Shown: piece by piece, positions 1-7,403 of the stretch
Layout: each line of letters begins with the position of its first letter
Numbering within the stretch: position 1 is the stretch's first letter
From: Sphaerisporangium perillae
GTDB taxonomy: Bacteria > Actinomycetota > Actinomycetes > Streptosporangiales > Streptosporangiaceae
Length of the DNA: 64,000 nucleotides
Direction of reading: 5' to 3'
Assembly (NCBI RefSeq): GCF_023276435.1
Contig: NZ_JALLPO010000032.1
Span: forward strand, 57,813 to 121,812
Made by a program: the position numbers and the translations under genes
Notes under the pieces: model-generated
What the model saw: the letters and a program-made list of their open reading frames with translations, nothing else
Told to the model about the DNA's origin: nothing
Database searches by the model: none

Positions 1-1
1 C

Positions 2-214
2 GACACTGCGGCCGTGCTGGACAAGGCACTCGCCAAGGCGTCAGGCGGCGAAAAACTGGCCACGGCGCTGACCGGCGTCGGCCCCATCGACAGCCCCCGC
101 GGCCGGTGGAGCTTCGACGCCGACCACGACGCCCAGCAGCAGTACTACCTGCGTGAAGTCCGTGCCGGCAGTGGCGACACCTTCGTCAACGCCGTCGTCG
201 GCGACCTGAGCTGA
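2..214 (+). CDS. C-terminal end of a branched-chain amino acid-type ABC substrate-binding protein (partial)
   Basis: The reading frame enters from the left edge and stops at 212-214, giving about 70 residues. The tail contains GPIDSPRGRWSFDADHDA followed by QQYYLREV. This resembles the C-terminal lobe of LivK-type periplasmic binding proteins, where a short PRG-x-FDxDH motif precedes a hydrophobic strand and YLREV. It lies 12 bp before a LivH permease, so it is the likely solute receptor of the transporter at 227-3701. The N-terminus, signal peptide and ligand pocket are outside the window, so the substrate cannot be judged. Confidence 0.75.
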   Translation, partial: DTAAVLDKALAKASGGEKLATALTGVGPIDSPRGRWSFDADHDAQQQYYLREVRAGSGDTFVNAVVGDLS

Positions 215-226
215 GCGAATCCGCAC

Positions 227-1102
227 ATGGCCGCCTATCTGGTGAGCGTGCTCAACGGGCTGGCGATGGGCTCGCTGCTGTTCGCGATCGCGCTGGGCCT
301 GTCTTTGGTGTTCGGCATGATGGACGTGCTAAATCTCGCGCACGGCGCGATCTACCTGGCCGGCGCGTATCTCGCGGTCGCCCTGCTCCCCGGAGACGAC
401 GTGGGCATGGGGACGTTCGTCCTGGCGGTGCTGGCCGCGGCGGCTGTCGGGGCGATTCTCGGCGGCGTACTGGCCGGGCTGACGCGGGCCACCCCCGGCC
501 ACCTCGACCAGGCCCTGCTCACGCTCGGCGTCTCCCTGGTGGTCGCCGAATTGCTGTCGGTGGCATTCGGCGAGGAAGTGCATGCCATCGCCGCGCCCGC
601 GCCGTTCGACGGCGGTGTCCCGGTGCTCGGCGAGACCTACCCGGCCTACCGGCTGCTGGTGATCGGATTCGGGGCCGTGCTGGCAGTGGCGGTCTACCTG
701 CTGATCGAACGCAGCAGGTTCGGCTCGCTGATCCGCGCAACGGTCGCCGACCGCGCCATGGTGTCAGCACTCGGCATCAACACCGGCCTGGTCCTGACCG
801 GGGTCTTCGCCGCGGGCGCCGCGCTGGCCGCAGCGGGCGGGGTCCTGGCCGGCCCCATCCTGGGCGCCCAGCCCGGTCTCGACGAGAAGGTGCTACTGCT
901 CGCGCTGGTCGTGGTCGTGATCGGCGGCCTGGGCTCGGTCCGCGGCGCGCTGCTCGGCGCCGTACTGATCGGGCAGGTACAGGCTCTGGGCACCTCGCTC
1001 CTGCCGGAATACGCCTCATTTCTGATCTTCGTGGCGATGGCCCTGGTGCTCCTGCTGCGCCCGGCCGGTCTACTTCCACCCCGGACGGCGGTGCGTACTT
1101 GA
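227..1102 (+). CDS. livH: Branched-chain amino acid-type ABC transporter permease, LivH family
   Basis: The 291-residue protein is almost entirely hydrophobic, with about eight membrane segments. It carries the LivH hallmark NLAHGAIYLAGAYLAV near residues 36-51 and a conserved GGLGSVRGALLGAVLIGQ segment near the C-terminus. It would form one half of the inner-membrane channel with LivM. It follows the binding protein by 12 bp, and its length is normal for the family. Its stop codon (1100-1102) sits at the edge of an IS200/IS605-type relic, so the last residues or the stop could have been altered by that insertion. HAAT systems also carry amides, urea and possibly sugars, so the amino-acid label is a family name only. 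Confidence 0.9.
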   Translation: MAAYLVSVLNGLAMGSLLFAIALGLSLVFGMMDVLNLAHGAIYLAGAYLAVALLPGDDVGMGTFVLAVLAAAAVGAILGGVLAGLTRATPGHLDQALLTLGVSLVVAELLSVAFGEEVHAIAAPAPFDGGVPVLGETYPAYRLLVIGFGAVLAVAVYLLIERSRFGSLIRATVADRAMVSALGINTGLVLTGVFAAGAALAAAGGVLAGPILGAQPGLDEKVLLLALVVVVIGGLGSVRGALLGAVLIGQVQALGTSLLPEYASFLIFVAMALVLLLRPAGLLPPRTAVRT

Positions 1103-1282
1103 CCTCCTCCCCCTCGTGAACGAGGGGGATTGCGACCCTCACGGGTCAGGTTTCCTGCTTCGCCGCCGGTCGCCCGCCAGAGAGGACTCTTCTTTGAGGT
1201 CTACACCAGCTCCACAGGCGTTTCACCTCTCTGCCGGCCCGGCAGCGAGAATGTCGGTGGCCGCGTTGACATCCCGATCATG
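1103..1282 (-). mobile_element. Relic of an IS200/IS605-type (TnpB) element: right end and 3' end of tnpB
   Basis: This 180-bp stretch separates livH from livM, which are usually adjacent or overlapping. On the minus strand, 1282-1223 encodes HDRDVNAATDILAAG and stops. That is the C-terminal RuvC motif (DRDVNAA-x-x-IL) of TnpB/OrfB proteins. It is followed by about 95 bp and then a perfect 8-bp hairpin with a TGAA loop (1109-1128, CCCCCTCG/CGAGGGGG), as expected at the subterminal right end of such elements. The rest of tnpB and the left end are absent. In intact elements this 3' region also encodes the omega/reRNA. Confidence 0.75.
1223..1282 (-). pseudogene. tnpB: tnpB 3'-end fragment
   Basis: Only about 20 codons remain, ending in the catalytic-Asp motif DRDVNAA followed by TDILAAGPAER and a stop at 1223-1225. 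The fragment overlaps the start codon of livM: the ATG at 1280-1282 is the complement of the CAT (His) codon of this fragment. It cannot encode a nuclease. The family call comes from the short but distinctive C-terminal motif together with the adjacent right-end hairpin. Confidence 0.7.
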
Positions 1283-2227
1283 AACCGCGCCGCAGCTACC
1301 CGCCGCACCACCCTGATCGCCGTCGCGGTCATCACGCTGCTGGTGGCGGCCCCGCTGGCGCTCGGGCCGTACGCGGTGACGACGATGACCCGGATGCTCG
1401 CCTTCGCGGTGCTGGTGCTTGGCGTCGACCTGCTGACCGGCATCACGGGTCTGCCCACACTGGGCCAGGCGGCGTACTTCGGTGCCGGTGCCTACACGGC
1501 CGTGCTCGTCGGTCTGCACATCACGTCGGACGCGATGGCGCAGGCCCTGGCCGGGACGGCGGTGGGCCTGATAGCCGCCGCGGCCACCGGGTGGGTCGCA
1601 GTCCGCGCCCGCGGCATCGTCTTCCTCATGCTCACCCTGGCGATCGGCGAATCGCTGCATCAGGTGGCCGCCACCTGGCCCGCCGTCGGCGCCAGCAACG
1701 GCCTGGCCGGCATGCCGCCGATCACTTTGTTCGGCGGCCCGCCACTGCTCCCCGCCGGGTTCGTCTACTGGTGGGTCCTGGCGGCGGCGATCACCGTGTT
1801 CGCCGCCGTAACGCTCATCACCCGGTCCCCGTACGGGCGGACACTGCGCGGCGTCCGCGACAACGAGTCCCGGATGCGGGCACTGGGCTACCGTCCAGCG
1901 CTCGCCAGATACAGCGTCTTCTGTCTGGCCGGGGCCATCGCCGGAGCCGGCGGGGCGCTGTGGGCGGCACAGGGCCGCTTCGTCTCACCCGGGGACCTGG
2001 GTTTCGAGGTCGCCGCGCTCGCCCTCCTCAGTGTGGTCATCGGTGGAGCGGGAAGTCTGTGGGGCCCCTGCCTTGGCGCGGCGCTGGTGCTGCTCGTACG
2101 TGACAACCTGTCGGCCTCCATCGGCGGGCACGGTCCGCTGGTGCTGGGTCTGGTCTTCGTGGCCGTCGTCTTCCTGCTTCCGCGCGGCGTGGCCGGGATC
2201 CGCCATCGGAGGGAAAGCCGCTCATGA
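1280..2227 (+). CDS. livM: Branched-chain amino acid-type ABC transporter permease, LivM family
   Basis: The protein has 315 residues counted from the ATG at 1280. It has multiple membrane segments, the LivM motif LPTLGQAAYFGAGAYTAV near residue 55, and GAGSLWGPCLGAALVL near the C-terminus. The frame is open upstream to 1130, but that part is the IS relic read backwards, so 1280 is preferred. No good Shine-Dalgarno sequence precedes it, which suggests the insertion replaced the native initiation region. The stop overlaps the LivG start as ATGA. It pairs with LivH to form the membrane channel. Reduced expression from the insertion is an inference. Confidence 0.88.
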   Translation: MNRAAATRRTTLIAVAVITLLVAAPLALGPYAVTTMTRMLAFAVLVLGVDLLTGITGLPTLGQAAYFGAGAYTAVLVGLHITSDAMAQALAGTAVGLIAAAATGWVAVRARGIVFLMLTLAIGESLHQVAATWPAVGASNGLAGMPPITLFGGPPLLPAGFVYWWVLAAAITVFAAVTLITRSPYGRTLRGVRDNESRMRALGYRPALARYSVFCLAGAIAGAGGALWAAQGRFVSPGDLGFEVAALALLSVVIGGAGSLWGPCLGAALVLLVRDNLSASIGGHGPLVLGLVFVAVVFLLPRGVAGIRHRRESRS

Positions 2228-3000
2228 CGCCTGTATTGGAACTGCGCGGCCTCACTCACGCCTATGGTTCTCTGCGGGCCGTCGACGGTGTGGATTTGTC
2301 GGTGCTGCCCGGTGAGCGGCACGCCCTCATCGGGCCGAACGGTGCCGGCAAGTCGACGCTGTTTGCGACCGTGGCCGGGACACTGCCGGCCACCGGCGGG
2401 AGCGTGCTGTTCGATGGTCAGGACATCACGGCCCTGTCGGAATCCGAACGGGCTCGGCGTGGCCTGCTGCGCACGTATCAGCACTCCAGCCTTTTCCTGA
2501 ACTGTTCAGTGCTGGACAACGTCGCACTCGCCGTCCAGCGCGTCGACCGCGTGGCGTACCGGTTCGATAGAGCAGCGCGACGCTTCGGCCGTACCGAGAC
2601 CAGGGCTCGCCGGCATCTTGAATCGGTCGGGCTGATCGGACGAGCGGCAGACGACGCAGCCGCACTGTCCCATGGCGAGCGCAGGCAACTCGAGGTCGCG
2701 ATGGTGCTGGCCTCGCAGCCGAGCCTCGTGATGTTCGATGAGCCCACCGCAGGCATGTCCGCCGCCGAGACCGAACGCTTCGCGGACCTCGTCGAACGGC
2801 TGCCGGACGACTTGACCCTGCTGATCGTCGAGCACGACCTGGACGTGGTGTTCCGCCTGGCTGACCGCGTGACCGTCCTGCACCTGGGACGAGTCCTGGC
2901 ATCCGGAGCGCCCGAACAGGTCAGGGCCGACAACGCGGTGCGGAGCGCTTACTTGGGCTCGGCCCGAACCGACGACCTCTTCAACGGAGGCCCCCGATGA
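2224..3000 (+). CDS. livG: HAAT ABC transporter ATP-binding protein, LivG family
   Basis: This 258-residue cytoplasmic ATPase has Walker A GPNGAGKST near residue 38, a signature LSHGERRQLEVAM near 148, Walker B LVMFDEPTAGM near 167 and the switch histidine in IVEHDLD. The YQHSSLF segment after the Q-loop region is typical of LivG. The start overlaps livM by 4 bp and the stop overlaps livF by 4 bp, indicating translational coupling. It energises import by the LivH/LivM channel with LivF. Confidence 0.92.
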   Translation: MTPVLELRGLTHAYGSLRAVDGVDLSVLPGERHALIGPNGAGKSTLFATVAGTLPATGGSVLFDGQDITALSESERARRGLLRTYQHSSLFLNCSVLDNVALAVQRVDRVAYRFDRAARRFGRTETRARRHLESVGLIGRAADDAAALSHGERRQLEVAMVLASQPSLVMFDEPTAGMSAAETERFADLVERLPDDLTLLIVEHDLDVVFRLADRVTVLHLGRVLASGAPEQVRADNAVRSAYLGSARTDDLFNGGPR

Positions 3001-3701
3001 CGGACGTGCTCACCGTGCGCGAGCTGCGCGCGGGCTACGCCGGCACCACCGTGCTCGACGGCGTCGACCTGACCGTACCGGCCAACGGAGTCGTGGCGCT
3101 GCTCGGCCGTAATGGCGCCGGCAAGACCACGCTCATTCACACCATCATGGGCCTGCTCAGGCCCTACTCCGGCAGTGTCCGTCTCGGCGACCGCGAAATA
3201 GCCGGCGCCGCCGCGCACACCGTCGCGCGTAGCGGCGTCGCCATCGTCCCGCAGGGCCGTCGCGTCTTCGCACCCCTCACGGTGGAAGAGAACCTGCGTA
3301 TCGCGGCCGGTCGCGGGCACCAGGCATGGACGGTGGAGCGGATCTACCAGCTGATGCCCCACCTCGCCGAGCGCCGCGCCAACCGCGGCGACCAACTGTC
3401 CGGCGGCGAACAGCAGATGCTCGCGATCGGCCGGGCGCTGCTGCGCGCTCCACGCCTGCTCCTGCTGGACGAGCCGTCCGACGGCCTTGCGCCTGCTGTC
3501 GTGGATCATGTCGCCGACCTGCTTGAGGGCCTGCGCGGCGAGGGCATCGCGGCCTTGCTCGTAGAGCAGGATCTCCACCTGGCCTTCCGCCTCGCCGACG
3601 AGGTGGCGGTCATGCAGAAGGGACAGATCGTGCACCGGAGTTCGACCTCCGAGTTCCGCGCCGATCGCGCGCGGGCACACGCGCTTCTCGGCGTCGGCTG
3701 A
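2997..3701 (+). CDS. livF: HAAT ABC transporter ATP-binding protein, LivF family
   Basis: The 234-residue ATPase has Walker A LGRNGAGKTT near residue 37, VPQGRRVFAPLTVEENL (typical of LivF), signature LSGGEQQMLAIGRALL near 134 and Walker B LLLLDEPSDGLAP. It is the last gene of the first transporter operon, overlapping livG by 4 bp. A relic IS110 transposase in the opposite orientation starts within about 15 bp of its stop, so the native terminator has probably been lost. Confidence 0.92.
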   Translation: MTDVLTVRELRAGYAGTTVLDGVDLTVPANGVVALLGRNGAGKTTLIHTIMGLLRPYSGSVRLGDREIAGAAAHTVARSGVAIVPQGRRVFAPLTVEENLRIAAGRGHQAWTVERIYQLMPHLAERRANRGDQLSGGEQQMLAIGRALLRAPRLLLLDEPSDGLAPAVVDHVADLLEGLRGEGIAALLVEQDLHLAFRLADEVAVMQKGQIVHRSSTSEFRADRARAHALLGVG

Positions 3702-3714
3702 TCGCGAGCGTACT

Positions 3715-4020
3715 GGGCGTAGAGCAAGACGTGCGCGTGGCGGGCGTTGCGGAATGCGGCCGGTGACGGAGGTTTCGGGGACGCGTTGGACGGCTTCGAT
3801 CAGCGCCCAGCGCAGAATCGGCGAGCCCTGCTTGGTGATGTGGCCGCGGGCGACTTTGAGGTACCTCGGCGCCGGCCGCCTGCAGGGTGCCGGTGGCCCA
3901 GTACCACCCGTACGTCGCCTCCAGTACTACCTTCGGGTCGGTGCCCGCCCGGCGGATCGCGGCGCGTAACGCCTCGGGGCTGTTCTCGCCACGGTCGGCC
4001 CCGGCCCTCGGGCCGGCTCC
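3715..4020 (-). pseudogene. IS110-family transposase relic (internal deletion)
   Basis: Read on the minus strand, 4020 to about 3870 encodes GENSPEALRAAIRRAGTDPK then VVLEATYGWYWA, the N-terminal DEDD-region sequence of IS110 transposases. After TLQAAGAEV the frame shifts. From about 3872 a second frame reads ARGHITKQGSPILRWALIEA and VQRV, the C-terminal IS116/IS110/IS902 motif. The roughly 250 residues that should separate these motifs are missing. There is no start codon and no complete catalytic set. This fills the gap between livF and the XylR-like gene. Confidence 0.8.
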
Positions 4021-5187
4021 TCAGTAGGTTCGAATGCCTCCGCGGACAGTGCGTCGGTACTCACCTGGTGACTTGCCGGTGAAGCGCTTGAACGCGACGC
4101 TCATGTACTCCGAGTGGCTGAAGTTGAGCCGTCCCGCGATCTGCGGCAGGGTCCAGTCGGTCACGGACAGCAATTCGGCGACGCGCGCCATCCGCACGCG
4201 CATGATCTCGCCGTGGACGGTCCGGCCGACGACTCGGTCGAAGCGCAGGTCCAACGCTCGGCGGGACAGGCCGACGCACTGGAGCACGGCGCCGACGTCC
4301 AGATTCTGGTCTGAATGATCGCGGATGAACCGTAGTGCTTCCGCGACAAGCGGATCGTCCACCGCGAAGATGTCCGACGACTGGCGCGCCACGACGCGCA
4401 GTGGCTTGATGAGATGCATCGCGGGCTCGACGCTGATGCCGGTCATCAGCTGATCGAGCAGCTGGGCGGCGAAATATCCCGTGCGGATCGTGTCGGGCTG
4501 AATACTCGACAGCGGCGGTGCGGTCAGGCTGCCGATGATCTCGTCGTTGTCGACGCCGATGACGGCCACGGCGTCGGGCACGGGCAGGTTGGCGATCTTG
4601 CACGCCTCAAGCACCTCTCGGCCGGCGATGTCGTAGCACGCGAAGACACCGACGGGCTTGGGAAGCGCGCGCAGCCATTCGGCGAGACGATCGCGGTCAC
4701 GCACGCGCGTCCCCGATTGCTCGATCCCGAGGGTGTGCGGTTCGCTCCCGTGCGCGCTCACCTGCTCGGCGAAGGCGGCCGCACGGTTCAGGGACCACGC
4801 GAAGCGCGCGTCGCCGCAGTAGGCGAAGTTCGTCAGGCCGCGCTCCGCGAAGTGCCCGAACGCCCAGCGGGCGATTGTCACGTCATCGGTTTCGACGCCC
4901 GGAATCTCCGGTACGAAACGCCAGGCACTGAGATCGACCGCCGGCAGCCCGAGGTGGCGGATGAACTCCGCGGCCTCGATGTTCTCGATGCGGGCGAGCA
5001 CTCCGTCGCCGCGCCACCCTTCGAGCCACGTGAAGTCGGTCTCGTCACGGCTGTGTTCGGCGAGGTAGATCGACCATCCCGGATGCGCGAGGACATACTC
5101 CCTGACGCCCGCCAGCAGGCCGCGCGCGTAGGCGTTCGACGTCTCCACGAGAAGGGCGACGGCGCGTCCGCCGGGGATGACACTCAT
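4021..5187 (-). CDS. XylR-like regulator: LacI-type sugar-binding domain fused to AraC-type DNA-binding domain
   Basis: The protein has 388 residues, close to the roughly 390 of XylR. Residues 8-280 form a periplasmic-binding-like sensor (RAVALLVETSNAYARGLL at the start and AVAVIGVDNDEIIGSLTAPP later, as in LacI/XylR effector domains). Residues 285-385 form an AraC/XylS double helix-turn-helix ending LNFSHSEYMSVAFKRFTGKS then PGEYR. Such proteins bind a monosaccharide and activate catabolic genes. It is divergent from a Gfo/Idh/MocA dehydrogenase followed by a HAAT transporter, so it probably controls that unit. Direct repeats ATGAAAGA at its start are candidate binding sites. The effector is unknown. 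Confidence 0.85.
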   Translation of the reverse strand: MSVIPGGRAVALLVETSNAYARGLLAGVREYVLAHPGWSIYLAEHSRDETDFTWLEGWRGDGVLARIENIEAAEFIRHLGLPAVDLSAWRFVPEIPGVETDDVTIARWAFGHFAERGLTNFAYCGDARFAWSLNRAAAFAEQVSAHGSEPHTLGIEQSGTRVRDRDRLAEWLRALPKPVGVFACYDIAGREVLEACKIANLPVPDAVAVIGVDNDEIIGSLTAPPLSSIQPDTIRTGYFAAQLLDQLMTGISVEPAMHLIKPLRVVARQSSDIFAVDDPLVAEALRFIRDHSDQNLDVGAVLQCVGLSRRALDLRFDRVVGRTVHGEIMRVRMARVAELLSVTDWTLPQIAGRLNFSHSEYMSVAFKRFTGKSPGEYRRTVRGGIRTY

Positions 5188-5220
5188 GAAAGAAATCTAA
5201 TGAAAGATGCGAGATATCTC
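5186..5220. promoter_or_regulatory. Candidate AraC/XylR binding region: ATGAAAGA direct repeats and GAGATATCTC palindrome
   Basis: ATGAAAGA occurs at 5186-5193 and 5200-5207, 14 bp apart in the same orientation, a layout used by AraC-family monomers on direct repeats. A perfect 10-bp palindrome GAGATATCTC follows at 5211-5220. All lie between the divergent regulator and oxidoreductase genes. The first repeat touches the regulator start codon, which would fit autoregulation. The function is inferred from position only. Confidence 0.45.
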
Positions 5221-5271
5221 ATTGAGGGGCCGCCACGGCGCTCATAGCCTCCGAGTCCAGGAGGATCAACG

Positions 5272-6384
5272 ATGCCGCAGAAGGTACGGATCGCCATCGC
5301 CGGGCTCGGCTTCGGGAGCGAGTTCATCCCCATCTACCAGGCCCACCCCGACACCGAACTTGTCGCCGTGTGCCAACGCACCGAGGACAAACTTCACGAG
5401 GTCGCCGACGCGTTCGGTGTTCCCGGCCGCTATACCAGCTTCGACGCGATGCTCGCCGACCGAAGCATCGACGCCGTTCACATCAACACGCCGATCCCCG
5501 ACCACGCCGAACAAACGATCAAGGCGTTGGCCGCCGGGAAGCACGTCGCGTGCACCGTTCCCATGGCAACCTCGCTGGACGAGTGCCGTTCCATCGTCCG
5601 CGCCGTCCGCAGGACCGGTCTGACCTACATGATGATGGAGACCGTCGTCTACTCGCGGGAGTTCCTGTACGTGCGTTCCCTCGTCGACGACGGGACCATC
5701 GGCCGCATCCAATTCCTGCGCGGCGCCCACTACCAAGAGATGGCCGGCTGGCCGGGGTACTGGGAGGGTCTGCCGCCCATGCACTACGCCACCCATGCCG
5801 TGAGCCCCCTCCTCGCGCTGGCGGGCACCCTGGCGGAGAGCGTGGTGTGCCTGGGATCGGGCCGCATCTCGGGGGAACTGACCAGGCACTACGGCTCACC
5901 GTTCGCGGTGGAGAGCGCGTTGCTGACACTCCGCGACTCCCCGGTCGCGGCGGAGGTCTCGCGGTCGCTCTTCGAGACGGCCCACGAGTACGTCGAGAAC
6001 TTCACCGTGTTCGGAGACCGCGCGACCTTCGAATGGGAGCAGACTCAGGGCTCAGGCCACATACTCCACATCGGCGAGGAACCTCGCGAGGTCGCAATCC
6101 CCGACTTCGCGCACCTGCTGCCCGCGGAGATCGCGCCGTTTACGACGCGCGGCGTGTACAGCGCCGAGAACGAGCACCTCTCGTTCGTCCAGGGCGCTGG
6201 ACATGGGGGCTCCCATCCACACCTGGTGCATGAGTTCGTCCGCAGCATCGTGGAGAAACGCCCGTCCCGGATCGACGCCGTAACGGCTGCCAACTGGACC
6301 ACGGTCGGGATCTGCGCCCATCACTCCGCCATGACCGGCGGCGCCCGGGTCGATATCCCGGACTTCGCGCGTGACATGGGCTGA
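5272..6384 (+). CDS. Gfo/Idh/MocA-family NAD(P)-dependent oxidoreductase
   Basis: The protein has 370 residues. The N-terminal Rossmann fold begins IAIAGLGFGSEFIP (residues 6-19), followed by VHINTPIPDHAEQTIKAL and a C-terminal alpha/beta domain with LRGAHYQEM and YATHAVSPLLAL, where the Tyr/His region forms the active site. In the family the EKP motif carries the catalytic lysine; here that position reads CTVPMA, so the usual Glu-Lys is missing and activity may differ. An AGGATCAACG ribosome site precedes the ATG. Divergence from a XylR-like regulator and the HAAT transporter downstream suggest it oxidises or reduces an imported sugar or cyclitol. Confidence 0.85.
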   Translation: MPQKVRIAIAGLGFGSEFIPIYQAHPDTELVAVCQRTEDKLHEVADAFGVPGRYTSFDAMLADRSIDAVHINTPIPDHAEQTIKALAAGKHVACTVPMATSLDECRSIVRAVRRTGLTYMMMETVVYSREFLYVRSLVDDGTIGRIQFLRGAHYQEMAGWPGYWEGLPPMHYATHAVSPLLALAGTLAESVVCLGSGRISGELTRHYGSPFAVESALLTLRDSPVAAEVSRSLFETAHEYVENFTVFGDRATFEWEQTQGSGHILHIGEEPREVAIPDFAHLLPAEIAPFTTRGVYSAENEHLSFVQGAGHGGSHPHLVHEFVRSIVEKRPSRIDAVTAANWTTVGICAHHSAMTGGARVDIPDFARDMG

Positions 6385-6425
6385 ACGCCCGCCATCCAAC
6401 CGGCTCGGTTCTCGAAGGGATCCAG

Positions 6426-7403
6426 ATGGCCGTCGGAGCCGCACCCCCCACATCCCGGTTTCCCGCCGTGTCCCGCGGCCGCGTCCTGTGGACTGCGGGC
6501 GGGATCGCCGTACTCGCACTGACGGTGCGCGAGCTGGTCGCCGCTCCCGCCGTGTTCGTGACGACGGTACTGGACGGACTGACCACCGCCGGACTCTACT
6601 TCCTCGTCGCCAGCGGTTTCACCCTGATTTTCGGGCTGCTCCGCGTCACCAACCTCGCCCATGGCAGCTTCTATCTCGCCGGCGGATACGTCGGCTACTC
6701 CCTGCGCGAGGCGACCGGCAACTGGTTCCTCGCCCTTGCGGGCGCCGCGGTGGCTGTGGCCCTACTGGGCCTGTTGTTCCAGCTGACCGTCCTGCGCCTG
6801 GTGGGCGGGGATCCGCTCCGCGAGTCCCTGGTGACGATCGGTCTCTCGGTCGTCGTCGCCGATATGACGCTGGCGGTATGGGGCGGTTCATCCTTGGACA
6901 TCACGATTCCCCCATTTCTCGGCTCCACGATCGAGGTGCACGGCCTGATCTATTCGCGGTTCCGCCTGGCATTGCTGGGCCTGGCGCTGCTAGTGGGCTT
7001 CGGCCTGTGGGTCCTGTTGCATCGAACGCGCCTCGGCATGACGATCCGCGCCGGGGTGGACGACCCGCTGATTCTCGCCACGTCCGGGGTCAACGTGCCG
7101 CTGGTCCTGAGCTTCGTGTTCGGTCTCGGATCGTTGATGGCCGGACTGGCGGGAGTGGCGGGCGGTTCCTACCTTTCCCTTTCCCAGGGCGAGGACGCGA
7201 GATACCTGCTCGTCTCGCTGCTCGTCGTCATCGTCGGCGGGCTGGGCAGCGTGCCGGGGGCCGTGGTCGGGTCCGTCGTTGTCGGCTTGGTCCAAGCCTT
7301 CGCGCAGGTTCACCTGCCCACCTATTCGGTGCTCGTCACCTTCGGGGTGATGATCGTGATCCTGGCGGTGCGTCCTCGCGGCGTTCTCGGCGGTGCCGAG
7401 TGA
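6426..7403 (+). CDS. livH: Second HAAT transporter permease, LivH family
   Basis: The 325-residue membrane protein contains NLAHGSFYLAGGYVGY (near residues 78-93), the LivH hallmark, and VIVGGLGSVPGAVVGSVVVG near the C-terminus. It starts 41 bp after the oxidoreductase and ends overlapping livM (TGATG). It is clearly a paralogue of the permease at 227-1102, but with a longer N-terminus. With the XylR-like regulator and oxidoreductase as neighbours, the substrate may be a sugar-related compound rather than an amino acid; this is inference from context. Confidence 0.88.
   Translation: MAVGAAPPTSRFPAVSRGRVLWTAGGIAVLALTVRELVAAPAVFVTTVLDGLTTAGLYFLVASGFTLIFGLLRVTNLAHGSFYLAGGYVGYSLREATGNWFLALAGAAVAVALLGLLFQLTVLRLVGGDPLRESLVTIGLSVVVADMTLAVWGGSSLDITIPPFLGSTIEVHGLIYSRFRLALLGLALLVGFGLWVLLHRTRLGMTIRAGVDDPLILATSGVNVPLVLSFVFGLGSLMAGLAGVAGGSYLSLSQGEDARYLLVSLLVVIVGGLGSVPGAVVGSVVVGLVQAFAQVHLPTYSVLVTFGVMIVILAVRPRGVLGGAE

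Noticed and set aside
1130..1279. An N-terminal extension of livM to 1130
   Set aside because: The extra 50 residues are the IS relic read in reverse and resemble no LivM N-terminus.
1103..1282. An active TnpB/omega RNA-guided system or a domesticated TldR regulator
   Set aside because: Only about 20 codons of tnpB are left and no nuclease or TldR gene is in the window, so only a relic is supported.
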